In this document: positions 8,439-19,756 of the stretch, in pieces
Layout: each line of letters starts with the position of its first letter
How positions within the stretch are numbered: position 1 is the first letter of the stretch
From: Bradyrhizobium sp. G127
GTDB lineage: Bacteria > Pseudomonadota > Alphaproteobacteria > Rhizobiales > Xanthobacteraceae
Reading direction: 5' to 3'
DNA: 64,000 bases
NCBI RefSeq assembly: GCF_021502575.1
Contig: NZ_JAKFGN010000001.1
Location: 1,922,001 to 1,986,000, forward strand
Position numbers and translations under genes: made by a program
Notes under the pieces: model-generated
What the model was told of the DNA's origin: nothing
The model's input: the letters and a program-made list of their open reading frames with translations, nothing else
The model's database searches: none

Positions 8439-8615
8439 CGCCCAGCCGGAACCGGTGCGGAACGGGAATGGCTGACCGGCTGCAAACGCAGCGATAAAAC
8501 GCTGAAATCATGAAGTTATTTCCCATCAATGGAGGATTGTGCTAGGGGGTTCCGACCTGCTAATCGACAAGGATGCGGCCTGTCACCGCCGCTCCAACTT
8601 GCCCGTGAGCCTGAC

Positions 8616-9788
8616 GTGTCCGCTCAATTGCCATTGATTATCGCCGCCATCGCCCTTGCGATCTGGATCTATCTGATCGCGGCGCGGGGTGAATTCTGGC
8701 GGACCCCGAAGTTCGATGATCTTGCGCCCGCGCCGGGCTTCATGAAGTGGCCGTCTATCGCCGTGGTGGTGCCTGCACGCGATGAGGCAGCCGGCGTCGG
8801 CCGCTGCGTGGCGTCCGTCCTGACCCAACCCTATCCCGGCGAATTGTCGATGGTTCTGGTGGACGACCAGAGCCAGGATGGAACCGCTCAGCTTGCCGCC
8901 GAAGCCGCTGCCGCGATCGGCGCCTCGGATCGCCTTACGGTACTGTCCGGCCGCCCCCTGCCGTCCGGCTGGACTGGAAAACTCTGGGCGGTGAAGCAGG
9001 GGCTGACGCTGGTCGAGGGCCGTTCCGCGCAGCCCGATTATGTTCTGCTGACCGATGCTGACATCGTCTATTCCGGCGACGTGCTGATGCGCCTTGTCGC
9101 CCGCGCGCAGAACGAGCGGCTCGCAATGACGTCGGTGATGGCGAAGCTGCGCTGCGAGAGTTTTGCGGAAAAATACCTCATCCCGGCCTTCATCTTCTTT
9201 TTCGAGATGCTTTATCCATTCTCCTGGGTGCGCAATCCGGCGCATGCCACCGGCGCGGCCGCGGGCGGCTGCATCCTGGCGCGATGGGATGCGCTGAAGA
9301 ATGCGGGCGGTATCGACGCCATCCGCGGATCGCTGATCGACGATTGCGCGCTCGGCGCGCGCCTGAAAACGCAGGGGCCGGTGTGGCTCGGGGTCTCGCA
9401 CGATGTCATCAGCGTGCGCGCGTCGGAAACCGTCAGCGATGTCGGGCAGATGATCTCGCGATCGGCCTATGCCCAGTTGCGCTATTCCCCCGCAGTGCTG
9501 ATCGGAACGATCGTCGGCATGATGATCGTCTATCTCGCGCCGGTGGCGATTACGCTGTTTGGCCACGGCCTTGCAGCGGTATTTGCGGCCACAGCGTGGC
9601 TTTTGATGGCGCTCGCGTTCCTGCCGACGCTGCGATACTATGGGCAGCCGGCCTTCTGGGGGCCGGCGCTTCCCGCAATCGCATTGGCTTATATGGTGTT
9701 CACGGTGAATTCCGCGCTTCAGCATTTTCAGGGACGTGGCGGAATGTGGAAAGGCCGCGCCCAGGCGCAGGTGTCGAACCCGCAATGA
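8616..9788 (+). CDS. hpnB: Hopanoid-associated glycosyltransferase HpnB
   Basis: A 390-residue membrane family-2 glycosyltransferase. An N-terminal membrane segment (LPLIIAAIALAIWIYLIA) precedes the catalytic domain. The domain shows AVVVPARDEAAGV, VLVDDQSQDGT and the metal-binding LLTDADIVY. Two or three membrane segments close the protein (about residues 290-370). HpnB is a recurrent member of hopanoid clusters; its exact sugar acceptor is not settled. I take the GTG at 8616 as start because it gives the usual length of about 390; an in-frame ATG at 8529 would add 29 residues of non-conserved sequence. Its stop overlaps the hpnC start (ATGA at 9785-9788). Confidence 0.85.
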   Translation: MSAQLPLIIAAIALAIWIYLIAARGEFWRTPKFDDLAPAPGFMKWPSIAVVVPARDEAAGVGRCVASVLTQPYPGELSMVLVDDQSQDGTAQLAAEAAAAIGASDRLTVLSGRPLPSGWTGKLWAVKQGLTLVEGRSAQPDYVLLTDADIVYSGDVLMRLVARAQNERLAMTSVMAKLRCESFAEKYLIPAFIFFFEMLYPFSWVRNPAHATGAAAGGCILARWDALKNAGGIDAIRGSLIDDCALGARLKTQGPVWLGVSHDVISVRASETVSDVGQMISRSAYAQLRYSPAVLIGTIVGMMIVYLAPVAITLFGHGLAAVFAATAWLLMALAFLPTLRYYGQPAFWGPALPAIALAYMVFTVNSALQHFQGRGGMWKGRAQAQVSNPQ

Positions 9789-10666
9789 CAACTTCAGGCG
9801 AATTGCGCTCCGGCAAAAGCCACAAGGACGAGAATTTCCCGGTCGCGTCGTGGATCATTCATCCGCGCCACCGCGCGCTGATCCTCGCGTTCTACAATTT
9901 CGTGCGCACCGGCGACGACATCGCTGACCACGCGACGCTGCCGCCGCAGGAAAAACTCGACAGGCTCGATCTGCTCGAGGCCGAGCTTTTGGGCAAGGGC
10001 GACAGCCAGCCGGAAGCGGTGACGCTGCGCGCGGCGCTGGCCGAACGCGGTATGTCGCCGAAGCATGCGCAGGATCTGCTCAACGCGTTTCGTCTCGATG
10101 TCACCAAGCTGCGCTACGAGAACTGGGACGACGTCATTCACTACTGCTCGCTCTCGGCGATGCCGGTCGGGCGCTTCATGCTCGATGTTCACGGCGAGGA
10201 CCGCTCGACCTGGGCGGCGTCCGACGCGATCTGCGCCGCCTTGCAGATCAACAATCATTTGCAGGATTGCGGCAAGGACTACCGCGATCTCAACCGCGTC
10301 TACATTCCGCGCGATGCGCTGGCCGCCGCGGGCGCGACAGTGGAAATGCTCGGCGAGGCGCGTTCAACCCCGGCGCTGCTGAAATGCCTTCAGGGTCTGG
10401 CGCGACGCACCGAGACATTGCTGCACGAGGGCCGCTCGCTGCCGGGCGAGATCAGGGATACGCGGTTCGCCCTTGAGGTCTGCGTGATCGACGCGTTCGC
10501 GGACAGGATCGTCAATCTGTTGAAGGTGCGCGATCCGCTCAGCGACAACGTGCATCTGTCGAAGGGGCAGATGGCCGGCGTCGCACTCTCCGCCATGGCG
10601 GGCGGGTTGTTCCGGCGCATGACGGGGCAGGCGCCGCGGCCCGCCAGCACGGGGCGCGTGATCTGA
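9785..10666 (+). CDS. hpnC: Hydroxysqualene synthase HpnC
   Basis: A 293-residue trans-isoprenyl diphosphate synthase-like enzyme that converts presqualene diphosphate to hydroxysqualene. The first Asp-rich motif DDIAD is at residues 44-48. The second is the NHLQDCGKDYRDLNRVYIP segment at about residue 155. The NFPVASWIIHP start is characteristic of HpnC. The ATG at 9785 overlaps the hpnB stop. The reading frame runs on upstream through hpnB, but that part is not conserved coding. With HpnD and HpnE it forms the three-enzyme bacterial squalene route. Confidence 0.93.
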   Translation: MTTSGELRSGKSHKDENFPVASWIIHPRHRALILAFYNFVRTGDDIADHATLPPQEKLDRLDLLEAELLGKGDSQPEAVTLRAALAERGMSPKHAQDLLNAFRLDVTKLRYENWDDVIHYCSLSAMPVGRFMLDVHGEDRSTWAASDAICAALQINNHLQDCGKDYRDLNRVYIPRDALAAAGATVEMLGEARSTPALLKCLQGLARRTETLLHEGRSLPGEIRDTRFALEVCVIDAFADRIVNLLKVRDPLSDNVHLSKGQMAGVALSAMAGGLFRRMTGQAPRPASTGRVI

Positions 10667-10667
10667 C

Positions 10668-11525
10668 ATGACCTCGACGAGCACCACAGCGCAGCCCGCC
10701 GCCGCGCCGGAAGCGAATGCACAGGGCGTGGCCTCGGGCAGTTCGTTCTACGCCGCAATGCGCATCCTGCCGCGCGAGCAGCGCGACGCCATGTTCCAGA
10801 TCTACAGCTTCTGCCGTCAGGTGGACGACATCGCCGACTCCGACGGGCCGCGTCCCGAACGTCTTGCGGCGCTCGATCAGTGGCGGCGCGACATCAACGC
10901 GCTCTATGCCGGCAATCCGCCTGCGCGCGTCAAGGATTACGCGCCGTCGGTGAAGCAGTTCGGCCTGCGCCGTGAGGATTTCATCGCCATCATCGACGGC
11001 ATGGAAATGGACGTGCCGGCCGACATCCGGGCACCGGACGCCAAGACGCTCGATCTCTATTGCGACCGGGTCGCCAGCGCCGTGGGCCGGTTGTCGGTGC
11101 GGGTGTTCGGTCTTGGCGAAGAGGACGGCATCCTGCTGGCGCACCATCTCGGCCGCGCGTTGCAGCTCACCAACATCCTGCGAGACATCGACGAGGATGC
11201 CGGCATCGGGCGGTTGTATCTGCCGCGCGAGAATCTCAACGCCGCAGGCATCATGTCGAACGATCCGCTGACCGTGGCGTCCGATCCGCGATTGCCGCGC
11301 GCCTGCGAGGACATTCTGAAACAGGCGCGCAGTCATTTCGCCAAGTCGAACGACATCATGGCGCGCAATCCGCGGCGTGTCGTGCGCGCACCGAAAATCA
11401 TGTCGGAATACTATCACGCGATCCTGGAAAAGCTGGTGGAGCGCGGTTTTGCGCTGCCGCGCAAGCCGGTCAAGCTCAGCAAGGCCGCCAAGATTTTCAT
11501 TCTCATTCGGTACGCATTCATCTGA
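10668..11525 (+). CDS. hpnD: Presqualene diphosphate synthase HpnD
   Basis: A 285-residue squalene/phytoene synthase-family enzyme that condenses two farnesyl diphosphates to presqualene diphosphate. It carries both Asp-rich motifs: QVDDIADSD near residue 53 and LTNILRDIDEDAGIGRLYLP with its first Asp at residue 173. The start ATG is 1 bp after the hpnC stop, and its own stop overlaps the hpnE ATG (TGATG at 11523-11527). The C-terminal KLSKAAKIFILIRYAFI is hydrophobic and may touch the membrane. Confidence 0.93.
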   Translation: MTSTSTTAQPAAAPEANAQGVASGSSFYAAMRILPREQRDAMFQIYSFCRQVDDIADSDGPRPERLAALDQWRRDINALYAGNPPARVKDYAPSVKQFGLRREDFIAIIDGMEMDVPADIRAPDAKTLDLYCDRVASAVGRLSVRVFGLGEEDGILLAHHLGRALQLTNILRDIDEDAGIGRLYLPRENLNAAGIMSNDPLTVASDPRLPRACEDILKQARSHFAKSNDIMARNPRRVVRAPKIMSEYYHAILEKLVERGFALPRKPVKLSKAAKIFILIRYAFI

Positions 11526-12784
11526 TGGCAAAAAAAGCTCACATCATCGGCGCCGGTGTTTCCGGCCTGTCCGCAGGCGTCCGGCTCGCCAATGAAGGAT
11601 TCGAAGTCCACGTCCATGAGGCGACGCTGCAGGCCGGTGGCCGCTGCCGGTCCTACTATGACGGCGCGACGGATATGGTCATCGATAACGGCAACCATCT
11701 GCTGCTGTCGGGCAATCTGCACGCGCGGTCCTATGCGCTGTCGATCGGCAGCGAGGCGGGACTTGTCGGGCCGGAACGCGCGCAGTTCAATTTTATGGAT
11801 CTGAAAACCGGCAAGCGCTGGATGCTCGATCTCGGCAACAGCCGTTTGCCGACGTGGCTGCTGTCGAAGGACAAGCGCGTGCCGGACACCGGCGTCGGCG
11901 ACTATCTCGCGCTCGCGCCCCTGAGCTGGGCGGGGACCGATGCACTGGTCGGCAACACCATCAAGTGCGAAGGCGTCTTGTATGATCGGCTGGTGCAGCC
12001 GCTGCTGCTGGCCGCGCTCAACGTCGATCCGCCCGACGGCTCCGCAGGACTTGCGGGCGCGATCGTGCGTGAGACACTGCTCGCCGGCGGCAAGTCTTGC
12101 CGTCCGCTGATCGCGCGCGAGGGACTGAGCACGGTGCTGGTCGATCCGGCGCTCAAGCTGATCCGCGGGAAGGGCGGCACCGTCAATCTCGGCCATGAAC
12201 TGCGTCAGGTATTGATGGCGGGCGAGTCGATCTCGGCGCTCGAATTCGGCGAGGACACGATTGCCGTTGCGCCGACCGATGTCGTCGTGCTGGCGGTTCC
12301 GCCGCGCTCGGCATCTTCCATTCTCCCCGGATTGAAAACGCCGACCAAGTTCCGCGCCATCGTCAACGCGCATTTCCGCTACGATCCGCCGGACAGCATG
12401 CCGCCGATGATCGGCGTGATCGGCGGGCTGGTCGAATGGCTGTTCGCGTTCCATCAGCGGTTGTCTGTGACCATCAGCGATGCCGACCGGCTGGTGAACG
12501 CCCCGCGCGAGGAACTTGCCCGCGACATCTGGCGTGACATCTGCAAGGCTGCGAACCTCGGCAGCGAGGTGGCGGAAGGCCCGCTGCCGCCGTGGCAGAT
12601 TGTGCGCGAGCGCCGCGCCACATTCGAGGCCACGCCGGAACAGAATGCGCTGCGGCCGGGGCCTGTCACCGAGTGGAAAAACCTGTTCCTGGCCGGTGAC
12701 TGGACCGATACGGGACTGCCCGCCACCATCGAAGGCTCGATCCGCTCCGGCGACCGCGCCGCCGATCTGGCGCTGAGACTGTAG
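11525..12784 (+). CDS. hpnE: Hydroxysqualene dehydroxylase HpnE
   Basis: A 419-residue FAD-dependent amine oxidase/desaturase-fold enzyme that reductively removes the hydroxyl group of hydroxysqualene to give squalene. The FAD motif HIIGAGVSGLSAGVRLA starts at residue 6 and is followed by E-ATLQAGGRCRSYYD. The C-terminal FLAGDWTDTGLPATIEGS binds the flavin. The ATG at 11525 is the true start because it begins right at the Rossmann strand and overlaps the hpnD stop. The frame is open further upstream only as an out-of-frame shadow of hpnD. Confidence 0.92.
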   Translation: MAKKAHIIGAGVSGLSAGVRLANEGFEVHVHEATLQAGGRCRSYYDGATDMVIDNGNHLLLSGNLHARSYALSIGSEAGLVGPERAQFNFMDLKTGKRWMLDLGNSRLPTWLLSKDKRVPDTGVGDYLALAPLSWAGTDALVGNTIKCEGVLYDRLVQPLLLAALNVDPPDGSAGLAGAIVRETLLAGGKSCRPLIAREGLSTVLVDPALKLIRGKGGTVNLGHELRQVLMAGESISALEFGEDTIAVAPTDVVVLAVPPRSASSILPGLKTPTKFRAIVNAHFRYDPPDSMPPMIGVIGGLVEWLFAFHQRLSVTISDADRLVNAPREELARDIWRDICKAANLGSEVAEGPLPPWQIVRERRATFEATPEQNALRPGPVTEWKNLFLAGDWTDTGLPATIEGSIRSGDRAADLALRL

Positions 12785-12808
12785 CGAAACGGATAGATTT
12801 TAAACGTC

Positions 12809-14779
12809 ATGACTCTCGACGACCTCAAGACCGAAGCCCCGCCGTCAGCGGCCGCTGTCGATGCCAGCATCGCGGCGGCGAGCAAGGCCGTGCTGGATCA
12901 CCGCAAGCCGGACGGCCATTGGGTGTTCGAGCTTGAGGCCGACGCCACGATTCCGGCCGAGTACGTGTTGCTGCGGCACTATCTGGCCGAGCCGATCGAT
13001 AGTGTGATCGAAGCCAAGATCGGCAACTATTTGCGCCGCATCCAGAACGAGAACGGCGGCTGGTCGCTGTTCTACGGCCACGAGTTCGACATGAGCGCCA
13101 GCGTGAAGGCCTACTTCGCGCTCAAGATGATCGGCGATTCCGTCGATGCGCCGCATATGGTGCGTGCGCGCCAGATCATTCGCGCGCGCGGCGGCGCGAT
13201 TAACAGCAACGTGTTCACCCGAATTATGCTCGCGTTGTTCGGCGTGGTGACGTGGCGCGCAGCGCCCATGATGCCGGTTGAGATCATGCTGCTGCCGCGT
13301 TGGTTTCCGATCCATCTGACCAAGATCTCCTATTGGGCGCGGACGGTGATCGTGCCGCTGCTGGTGCTGATGAACAAGAAGCCGCGCGCGCGCAATCCGC
13401 TCGGCGTCGGCATCGACGAGCTGTTTCTGCAAGATCCAAAGTCGATTGGCATGACGGCGAAGGCGCCGCACCAGAGCCAGCTCTGGTTCACGGGATTCAG
13501 CATCCTCGATGCCGTACTGCGCGTCGTCGATCCGTTCTTCCCGAAGAAAAGCCGCCAGCGCGCCATCGACAAGGCGGTGACCTTCGTCACCGAACGCCTT
13601 AACGGCGTCGACGGTCTCGGCGCGATCTTCCCGGCGATGGCCAATACCGTGATGATGTTCGATCTGCTCGGCTATCCGAAGGATCATCCGCACTACGTGC
13701 TGGCGCGGCAGTCGGTGGAGAACCTGCTCGTCATCAAGGACGACGAGGCCTACTGCCAGCCCTGCGTGTCGCCGATCTGGGACACCGCGCTGACCGCGCA
13801 TGCGATGATCGAAGTGGGTGGCGAAAAGGAAGTCGCCTCCGCCAAGGCAGCGCTGGACTGGCTGAAGCCGAAGCAGGTGCTCGACGTCGAGGGCGACTGG
13901 ATCGAGAAGCGGCCCGGCGTGCGGCCGGGCGGCTGGGCGTTCCAGTATAACAACGCACATTATCCCGATCTGGACGATACTGCCGTCGTGGTTATGGCGA
14001 TGGACCGCGCGCGGGGCACGCTCAACGCCGGCGAAAAGTACGATGAGGCGATTGCGCGCGGCCGCGAGTGGATCAACGGTCTGCAAAGCAAGGATGGCGG
14101 CTGGGCGGCGTTCGATGCCGACAACCTCGAATACTATCTCAACAACATTCCGTTCTCCGATCACGGCGCGTTGCTCGATCCGCCGACCGAGGACGTTACG
14201 GCCCGCTGCGTCTCGATGCTGGCGCAACTCGGCGAAACCGTCGAGACCAGCCCGGCGCTGGCGCGGGGCGTCGAGTACCTGCGCCGGACGCAGTTGCTGG
14301 ATGGCTCATGGTTCGGGCGCTGGGGCATCAATTACATCTATGGGACCTGGTCCGTCCTGTGCGCGCTGAATGCCGCCGGTGTCGCTCACGACGACCCGGT
14401 GATTCGCAAAGCCGCGGACTGGCTGATCGCCATCCAGAACAGCGACGGCGGCTGGGGCGAGGACGGCAACAGCTACCGGCTGGACTACAAGGGCTACGAG
14501 AAGGCCGACTCCACGGCCTCACAGACCGCCTGGGCGACCATCGCCTTGATGGCAGCCGGGAAGGTGGATCACCCCGCGACTCAGCGCGGTATCGCCTATT
14601 TGATTCAATTCCAGACCAAGGACGGCGTTTGGAACGAGCCGAACTACACCGGCGGCGGGTTCCCGCGTGTGTTCTATTTGCGATACCACGGATATTCCAA
14701 GTTCTTTCCGTTGTGGGCGCTGGCGCGGTACCGAAATTTGCGCAATACTAACAGCCGCTTCGTGGGGATCGGAATGTGA
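12809..14779 (+). CDS. shc: Squalene-hopene cyclase
   Basis: A 656-residue monotopic membrane cyclase that folds squalene into hopene/hopanol. The acid motif DLDDTA at residues 387-392 carries the catalytic Asp. Several QW repeats are visible, for example QNENGGWSLFYG near the N-terminus, QSKDGGWAAFD, QNSDGGWGEDG and QTKDGVWNEPN. Length and repeat order are normal for the family. The start ATG is 24 bp after the hpnE stop. The 3' end overlaps the hpnG GTG by 4 bp. This is the defining step of the locus (also called hpnF). Confidence 0.96.
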   Translation: MTLDDLKTEAPPSAAAVDASIAAASKAVLDHRKPDGHWVFELEADATIPAEYVLLRHYLAEPIDSVIEAKIGNYLRRIQNENGGWSLFYGHEFDMSASVKAYFALKMIGDSVDAPHMVRARQIIRARGGAINSNVFTRIMLALFGVVTWRAAPMMPVEIMLLPRWFPIHLTKISYWARTVIVPLLVLMNKKPRARNPLGVGIDELFLQDPKSIGMTAKAPHQSQLWFTGFSILDAVLRVVDPFFPKKSRQRAIDKAVTFVTERLNGVDGLGAIFPAMANTVMMFDLLGYPKDHPHYVLARQSVENLLVIKDDEAYCQPCVSPIWDTALTAHAMIEVGGEKEVASAKAALDWLKPKQVLDVEGDWIEKRPGVRPGGWAFQYNNAHYPDLDDTAVVVMAMDRARGTLNAGEKYDEAIARGREWINGLQSKDGGWAAFDADNLEYYLNNIPFSDHGALLDPPTEDVTARCVSMLAQLGETVETSPALARGVEYLRRTQLLDGSWFGRWGINYIYGTWSVLCALNAAGVAHDDPVIRKAADWLIAIQNSDGGWGEDGNSYRLDYKGYEKADSTASQTAWATIALMAAGKVDHPATQRGIAYLIQFQTKDGVWNEPNYTGGGFPRVFYLRYHGYSKFFPLWALARYRNLRNTNSRFVGIGM

Positions 14780-15489
14780 CTAAAGCTGCGGGCGGGGACG
14801 CCGCACACAGACATATAGCGACTGACCGGGATGAACTGCCGGTTCTGATCGTGACCGGCTTGAAACAGGAAGCCCGCATCGCTGCGGGTCCCGGTCTCAC
14901 CGTCATTTGCAGCTCCAGCAATCCGGTTCAGTTGCGCGAGATGATGGTCTCGTTCGACCCGGCGAGCATTCGCGGCATCGTCTCGTTCGGCGTGGCCGGC
15001 GGACTTAATCCGGTGCTGCGCTCCGGCGACATCGTGATTGCCTCTGAAATCGTCGCCGCCAGACAGCGCTGGTCCACCGTCGCATCGTTGACGGAGAATC
15101 TCGTGGCGCTGCCGGCCAAGCGCAAGCGCCAGATCGTTTCCGGCGTGCTCGTGGGCGTGGAAGAAGTCGTGACCGGACAGGTCGGCAAGGCCGCGCTGCG
15201 CGCCACCACCGGCGCGGATGCGGTCGATATGGAAAGCCATATCGCGGCCCGTTATGCCGAGCACTACGGCCTGCCGTTCGCGGCGGTGCGCGTCATCAGC
15301 GACCCGGCGCATCGCGCGCTGCCGGAATTGACGATGAACGCCATCAAGCCGAACGGCAATGTCGATATGTGGAAGGTGATGCGCGGCATCGCGCGCAATC
15401 CGAAGACGATCCCGCACCTGATTTCCACAGGACGCGACTTCAGCCGCGCGCTGCGCTCGCTGAAAGGTTGCCGGCACGCGCTGGGCTGA
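14776..15489 (+). CDS. hpnG: Hopanoid nucleoside phosphorylase/nucleosidase HpnG
   Basis: A 237-residue purine nucleoside phosphorylase-like enzyme that removes adenine from adenosylhopane to give a ribosylhopane-type product. Supporting segments are LIVTGLKQEARIAAG, GIVSFGVAGGLNPVLRSGDIV and the VDMESHIAARYAEHYGLPF motif, in which Met-Glu binds the ribose. The GTG at 14776 overlaps the shc stop and is preceded by a GGGGATCGGA ribosome site. It is the last gene of the rightward hopanoid block and is followed by a strong terminator. Confidence 0.9.
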   Translation: MTKAAGGDAAHRHIATDRDELPVLIVTGLKQEARIAAGPGLTVICSSSNPVQLREMMVSFDPASIRGIVSFGVAGGLNPVLRSGDIVIASEIVAARQRWSTVASLTENLVALPAKRKRQIVSGVLVGVEEVVTGQVGKAALRATTGADAVDMESHIAARYAEHYGLPFAAVRVISDPAHRALPELTMNAIKPNGNVDMWKVMRGIARNPKTIPHLISTGRDFSRALRSLKGCRHALG

Positions 15490-15537
15490 TTTCGCCCCGC
15501 TATTCGCGCCCACAAGCGTCCGTCATTCAATCAAGAC

Positions 15538-15566
15538 AAAAGGCGCGAGCAATGCTCGCGCCTTTT
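15538..15566. terminator. Bidirectional intrinsic terminator between hpnG and hpnH
   Basis: Perfect 13-bp stem: AAAAGGCGCGAGC at 15538-15550, loop AAT, then GCTCGCGCCTTTT at 15554-15566. It has a T run on the plus strand and, by symmetry, also on the minus strand. It lies in the 96 bp between the convergent hpnG and hpnH genes and would end both transcripts. Confidence 0.9.
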
Positions 15567-15585
15567 CAATGATTGCAGTCCGAGA

Positions 15586-16779
<1,194 letters not shown>

Positions 16780-16785
16780 GAACAG

Positions 16786-17748
16786 CTATCTTTCTTGCAT
16801 CACGGGAGAGAGGCGCGGGGGCTGGCGTTGGGCTAGCTCCGCGGGCAGCCTGAATTCGATGTTTTCCTCGCGGCCCGGCAGCACGGACACCGTCACCGGT
16901 CCGATTCTCCGCAGGGCGTCAATCACGTCGTCGACCAGAACCTCAGGCGCGGACGCGCCTGCGGTGATGCCGACGGTTTGAGCGTCCTTCAGCCAGTCAG
17001 GATTGAGCTGGCTGCCGTCGGCGATGAGGTAGCTCGGGACGCCGACTTCGGTGCCGATTTCCCGCAGGCGATTGGAATTGGAGCTGTTGGTCGCCCCGAC
17101 CACCAGGATCACGTCGACCAGCTTGGAGAGATCGCGCACCGAAGACTGGCGGTTTTGTGTCGCGTAGCAGATGTCGCGGGTATCCGGGCCCTCGAGGTCG
17201 GTGAAGCGATCCTCGAGCGCTGCGATGATGTCGCGGGTGTCGTCCACGCTCAGCGTGGTCTGGGTAATGTAGGCGATCGGCTCGTCGCTTGGCAGATCAA
17301 GGCCCGCCACGTCCTCGACACTCTGGACAAGGATCACGGGGCCGGGAACCTGACCCATGGTGCCCACCACTTCCGGGTGGCCTTCGTGGCCGATCAGCAC
17401 CAGCTTGCGCCCCTTGGAGACGTAACGCTTGCCTTGGTTATGAACCTTGGTCACGAGCGGGCAGGTCGCGTTGAGAACGGGCAGGCCGCGCTGGGCGGCC
17501 TCTTCCTCGACGCTCTTGGCGACGCCGTGAGCGCTGAACACGGTGATGGCATTTGCCGGCACTTCGTGCAGATCTTCCACGAACACGGCGCCCTTCGCCT
17601 TGAGGCTTTCGACGACGTACTTGTTATGCACGATCTCGTGGCGGACATAGACCGGCGGGCCATACTTCTCAAGCGCACGCTCGACGATCTCGATCGCACG
17701 CACCACGCCGGCGCAGAACCCGCGCGGCTGGGCCAGCAGGATCTTCAT
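16786..17748 (-). CDS. ispH: 4-hydroxy-3-methylbut-2-enyl diphosphate reductase
   Basis: A 320-residue iron-sulfur reductase that makes isopentenyl and dimethylallyl diphosphate in the last step of the MEP pathway. [20 protein letters not shown] places the first cluster cysteine at residue 12. [13 protein letters not shown] and [11 protein letters not shown] are further IspH hallmarks. The ATG at 17748 begins right before the conserved strand; a TTG at 17778 would overlap the dxs stop and add ten residues. It lies between dxs and hpnH, so isoprenoid supply is expressed together with a hopanoid-specific enzyme. Confidence 0.94.
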   Translation of the reverse strand: MKILLAQPRGFCAGVVRAIEIVERALEKYGPPVYVRHEIVHNKYVVESLKAKGAVFVEDLHEVPANAITVFSAHGVAKSVEEEAAQRGLPVLNATCPLVTKVHNQGKRYVSKGRKLVLIGHEGHPEVVGTMGQVPGPVILVQSVEDVAGLDLPSDEPIAYITQTTLSVDDTRDIIAALEDRFTDLEGPDTRDICYATQNRQSSVRDLSKLVDVILVVGATNSSNSNRLREIGTEVGVPSYLIADGSQLNPDWLKDAQTVGITAGASAPEVLVDDVIDALRRIGPVTVSVLPGREENIEFRLPAELAQRQPPRLSPVMQER

Positions 17749-17770
17749 CGGAGGCTTGCTGGGCACTGGA

Positions 17771-19687
17771 TTAAGCAAGCTGCACCGCGCTGATATCGGC
17801 TTCGCGGCCCAGCGCTTCGAACACGCGCGTCACGATCCCCTTGGCGTCCAGACCGGCCTTCGCATACATCGCGGCCGGGCTGTCCTGATCGATGAATGTA
17901 TCGGGCAGAACCATCGATCGAACCTTCAGTCCCTTATCCAGCGCGCCACTCTCGGAAAGAGTATGCAAGACTTGCGCCCCGAAGCCGCCGATCGAACCTT
18001 CCTCGATTGTGATCAGCACATCGTGTTCGCGCGCCAGACGCAGGACCATGTCGGTATCGATCGGCTTGGCGAAGCGTGCATCAGCCACCGTGGTGGTCAA
18101 GCCGTGGGATTTTAGAATATCTGCGGCCTTGAGGCATTCCTGGAGCCGTGTTCCGAGCGAGAGCAGGGCCACCGAGGACCCTTCGCGCACGATGCGGCCT
18201 TTGCCGATTTCGAGCGGAACGCCAACGGACGGAAGTTCGACGCCGACACCGTCGCCACGCGGGAAGCGGACGGCCGACGGCCGGTCGTTGATGGCGGCGG
18301 CGGTGGCGACCATGTGGACCAGTTCTGCCTCGTCGGCGGCGGCCATGATCACGAAGCCGGGCAGGCAGCCGAGATAGGCGATGTCGAACGACCCGGCATG
18401 GGTCGGGCCGTCGGCGCCCACCAGACCGGCACGGTCGATGATGAAGCGGACCGGCAGGCCCTGAATGGCGACGTCGTGCACCACCTGGTCGTAGGCGCGT
18501 TGCAGGAAGGTGGAATAGATCGCGACAAACGGCTTCATACCTTCGGACGCGAGGCCGGCGGCGAACGTCACGCCGTGCTGTTCAGCGATGCCGACGTCGA
18601 AAGTGCGCTCCGGGAAAGCCTTGCCGAAAATATCGACGCCGGTGCCCGACGGCATGGCGGCCGTGATGGCGACGATCTTGTCGTCCTTCTCCGCTTCCTT
18701 GACGAGGCTGTTGCCGAACACCTTGGTATAGGCGGGGGCATTGGCCTGCGCCTTGGCCTGCTTGCCGGTGGCGACGTCGAACTTGACCACGCCGTGATAT
18801 TTGTCGGAAGCGGCCTCGGCGGGGGTGTAGCCCTTGCCCTTTTCGGTGACGACGTGGATCAGGGTCGGGCCGACCTTGGAATCGCGAACGTTCTTGAGCA
18901 CCGGCAGGAGATGGTCGAGGTTGTGACCATCGATCGGGCCGACATAGAAGAATCCGAGTTCCTCGAACATTGTGCCGCCGGACAACATGCCGCGGGCGTA
19001 TTCCTCGGCGCGCTGCGCGCCCTTTTCGATAAATTTCGGGAGACGCTTGGCAACCTGCTTGCCGATCTCGCGCAGCGAACGGTAGGTGTTGCTGGAGGTC
19101 AGGCGCGACAGGTAGGCGGACATCGCACCGACCGGCGGAGCGATCGACATCTCGTTGTCGTTGAGAATCACGATCAGACGCGAATCCATCGCACCTGCAT
19201 TGTTCATGGCCTCATAGGCCATGCCGGCAGACATCGCGCCGTCTCCGATCACGGCGATGATGTTGCGGTCTTCGCCGGCGAGATCGCGGGCCACGGCCAT
19301 GCCGAGGCCTGCCGAAATGGAGGTCGACGAGTGCGCTGCGCCGAAGCAGTCGTATTCGCTTTCCGCGCGCTTGGTGAAGCCGGACAGGCCGCCGCCCTGG
19401 CGCAGGGTCCGGATCCGGTCGCGGCGTTCGGTGAGAATCTTGTGGGGATAGGCCTGATGGCCGACGTCCCAGATGACGCGGTCGGAGGGCGTATTAAAAA
19501 CATGATGTATTGCCACGGTCAGTTCCACGACACCAAGACCGGAGCCCAGATGGCCGCCAGTAACCGCAACCGCGTTGATCGTCTCAGCGCGAACCTCTGC
19601 CGCAACCTGGGGCAGATCGCTTTCCTTGAGCTTGCGAAGGTCAGCGGGCGACTTGATTGCGTCGAGCAATGGGGTCGATGAGGTCAT
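17771..19687 (-). CDS. dxs: 1-deoxy-D-xylulose-5-phosphate synthase
   Basis: A 638-residue thiamine-diphosphate enzyme that condenses pyruvate and glyceraldehyde 3-phosphate, the entry step of the MEP pathway. [18 protein letters not shown], the ThDP motif [18 protein letters not shown], and the C-terminal transketolase domain with [14 protein letters not shown] are all intact. The start ATG at 19687 has GGAAG 8 bp upstream; an ATG-like extension to 19717 adds ten residues and has no ribosome site. It is the first gene of the dxs-ispH-hpnH operon and is divergent from hpnN. Confidence 0.95.
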   Translation of the reverse strand: MTSSTPLLDAIKSPADLRKLKESDLPQVAAEVRAETINAVAVTGGHLGSGLGVVELTVAIHHVFNTPSDRVIWDVGHQAYPHKILTERRDRIRTLRQGGGLSGFTKRAESEYDCFGAAHSSTSISAGLGMAVARDLAGEDRNIIAVIGDGAMSAGMAYEAMNNAGAMDSRLIVILNDNEMSIAPPVGAMSAYLSRLTSSNTYRSLREIGKQVAKRLPKFIEKGAQRAEEYARGMLSGGTMFEELGFFYVGPIDGHNLDHLLPVLKNVRDSKVGPTLIHVVTEKGKGYTPAEAASDKYHGVVKFDVATGKQAKAQANAPAYTKVFGNSLVKEAEKDDKIVAITAAMPSGTGVDIFGKAFPERTFDVGIAEQHGVTFAAGLASEGMKPFVAIYSTFLQRAYDQVVHDVAIQGLPVRFIIDRAGLVGADGPTHAGSFDIAYLGCLPGFVIMAAADEAELVHMVATAAAINDRPSAVRFPRGDGVGVELPSVGVPLEIGKGRIVREGSSVALLSLGTRLQECLKAADILKSHGLTTTVADARFAKPIDTDMVLRLAREHDVLITIEEGSIGGFGAQVLHTLSESGALDKGLKVRSMVLPDTFIDQDSPAAMYAKAGLDAKGIVTRVFEALGREADISAVQLA

Positions 19688-19756
19688 ACCAAGGCTTCCA
19701 ATACGAAAGTGGAACAAGACAGGAACATTTTGCAGTGTAGCATTATTGCAGCTATT

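Noticed and set aside
9284-9784. hpnC extended upstream by 167 codons as a possible hpnB-hpnC fusion
   Set aside because: The extra part is hpnB read out of frame; hpnC homology starts at the ATG at 9785, which overlaps the hpnB stop.
11060-11524. hpnE extended upstream by 155 codons
   Set aside because: The extra part is hpnD read out of frame; the FAD-binding N-terminus of HpnE begins at the ATG at 11525.
12845-14227. Long open frame antisense to shc
   Set aside because: Arises from the strong third-position GC bias of shc on the opposite strand; composition is Arg/His/Gln-rich and no family features are visible.
18314-19681. 455-codon open frame antisense to dxs
   Set aside because: Shadow of the dxs gene; no ribosome site and no recognisable domain, while dxs is unmistakable on the other strand.
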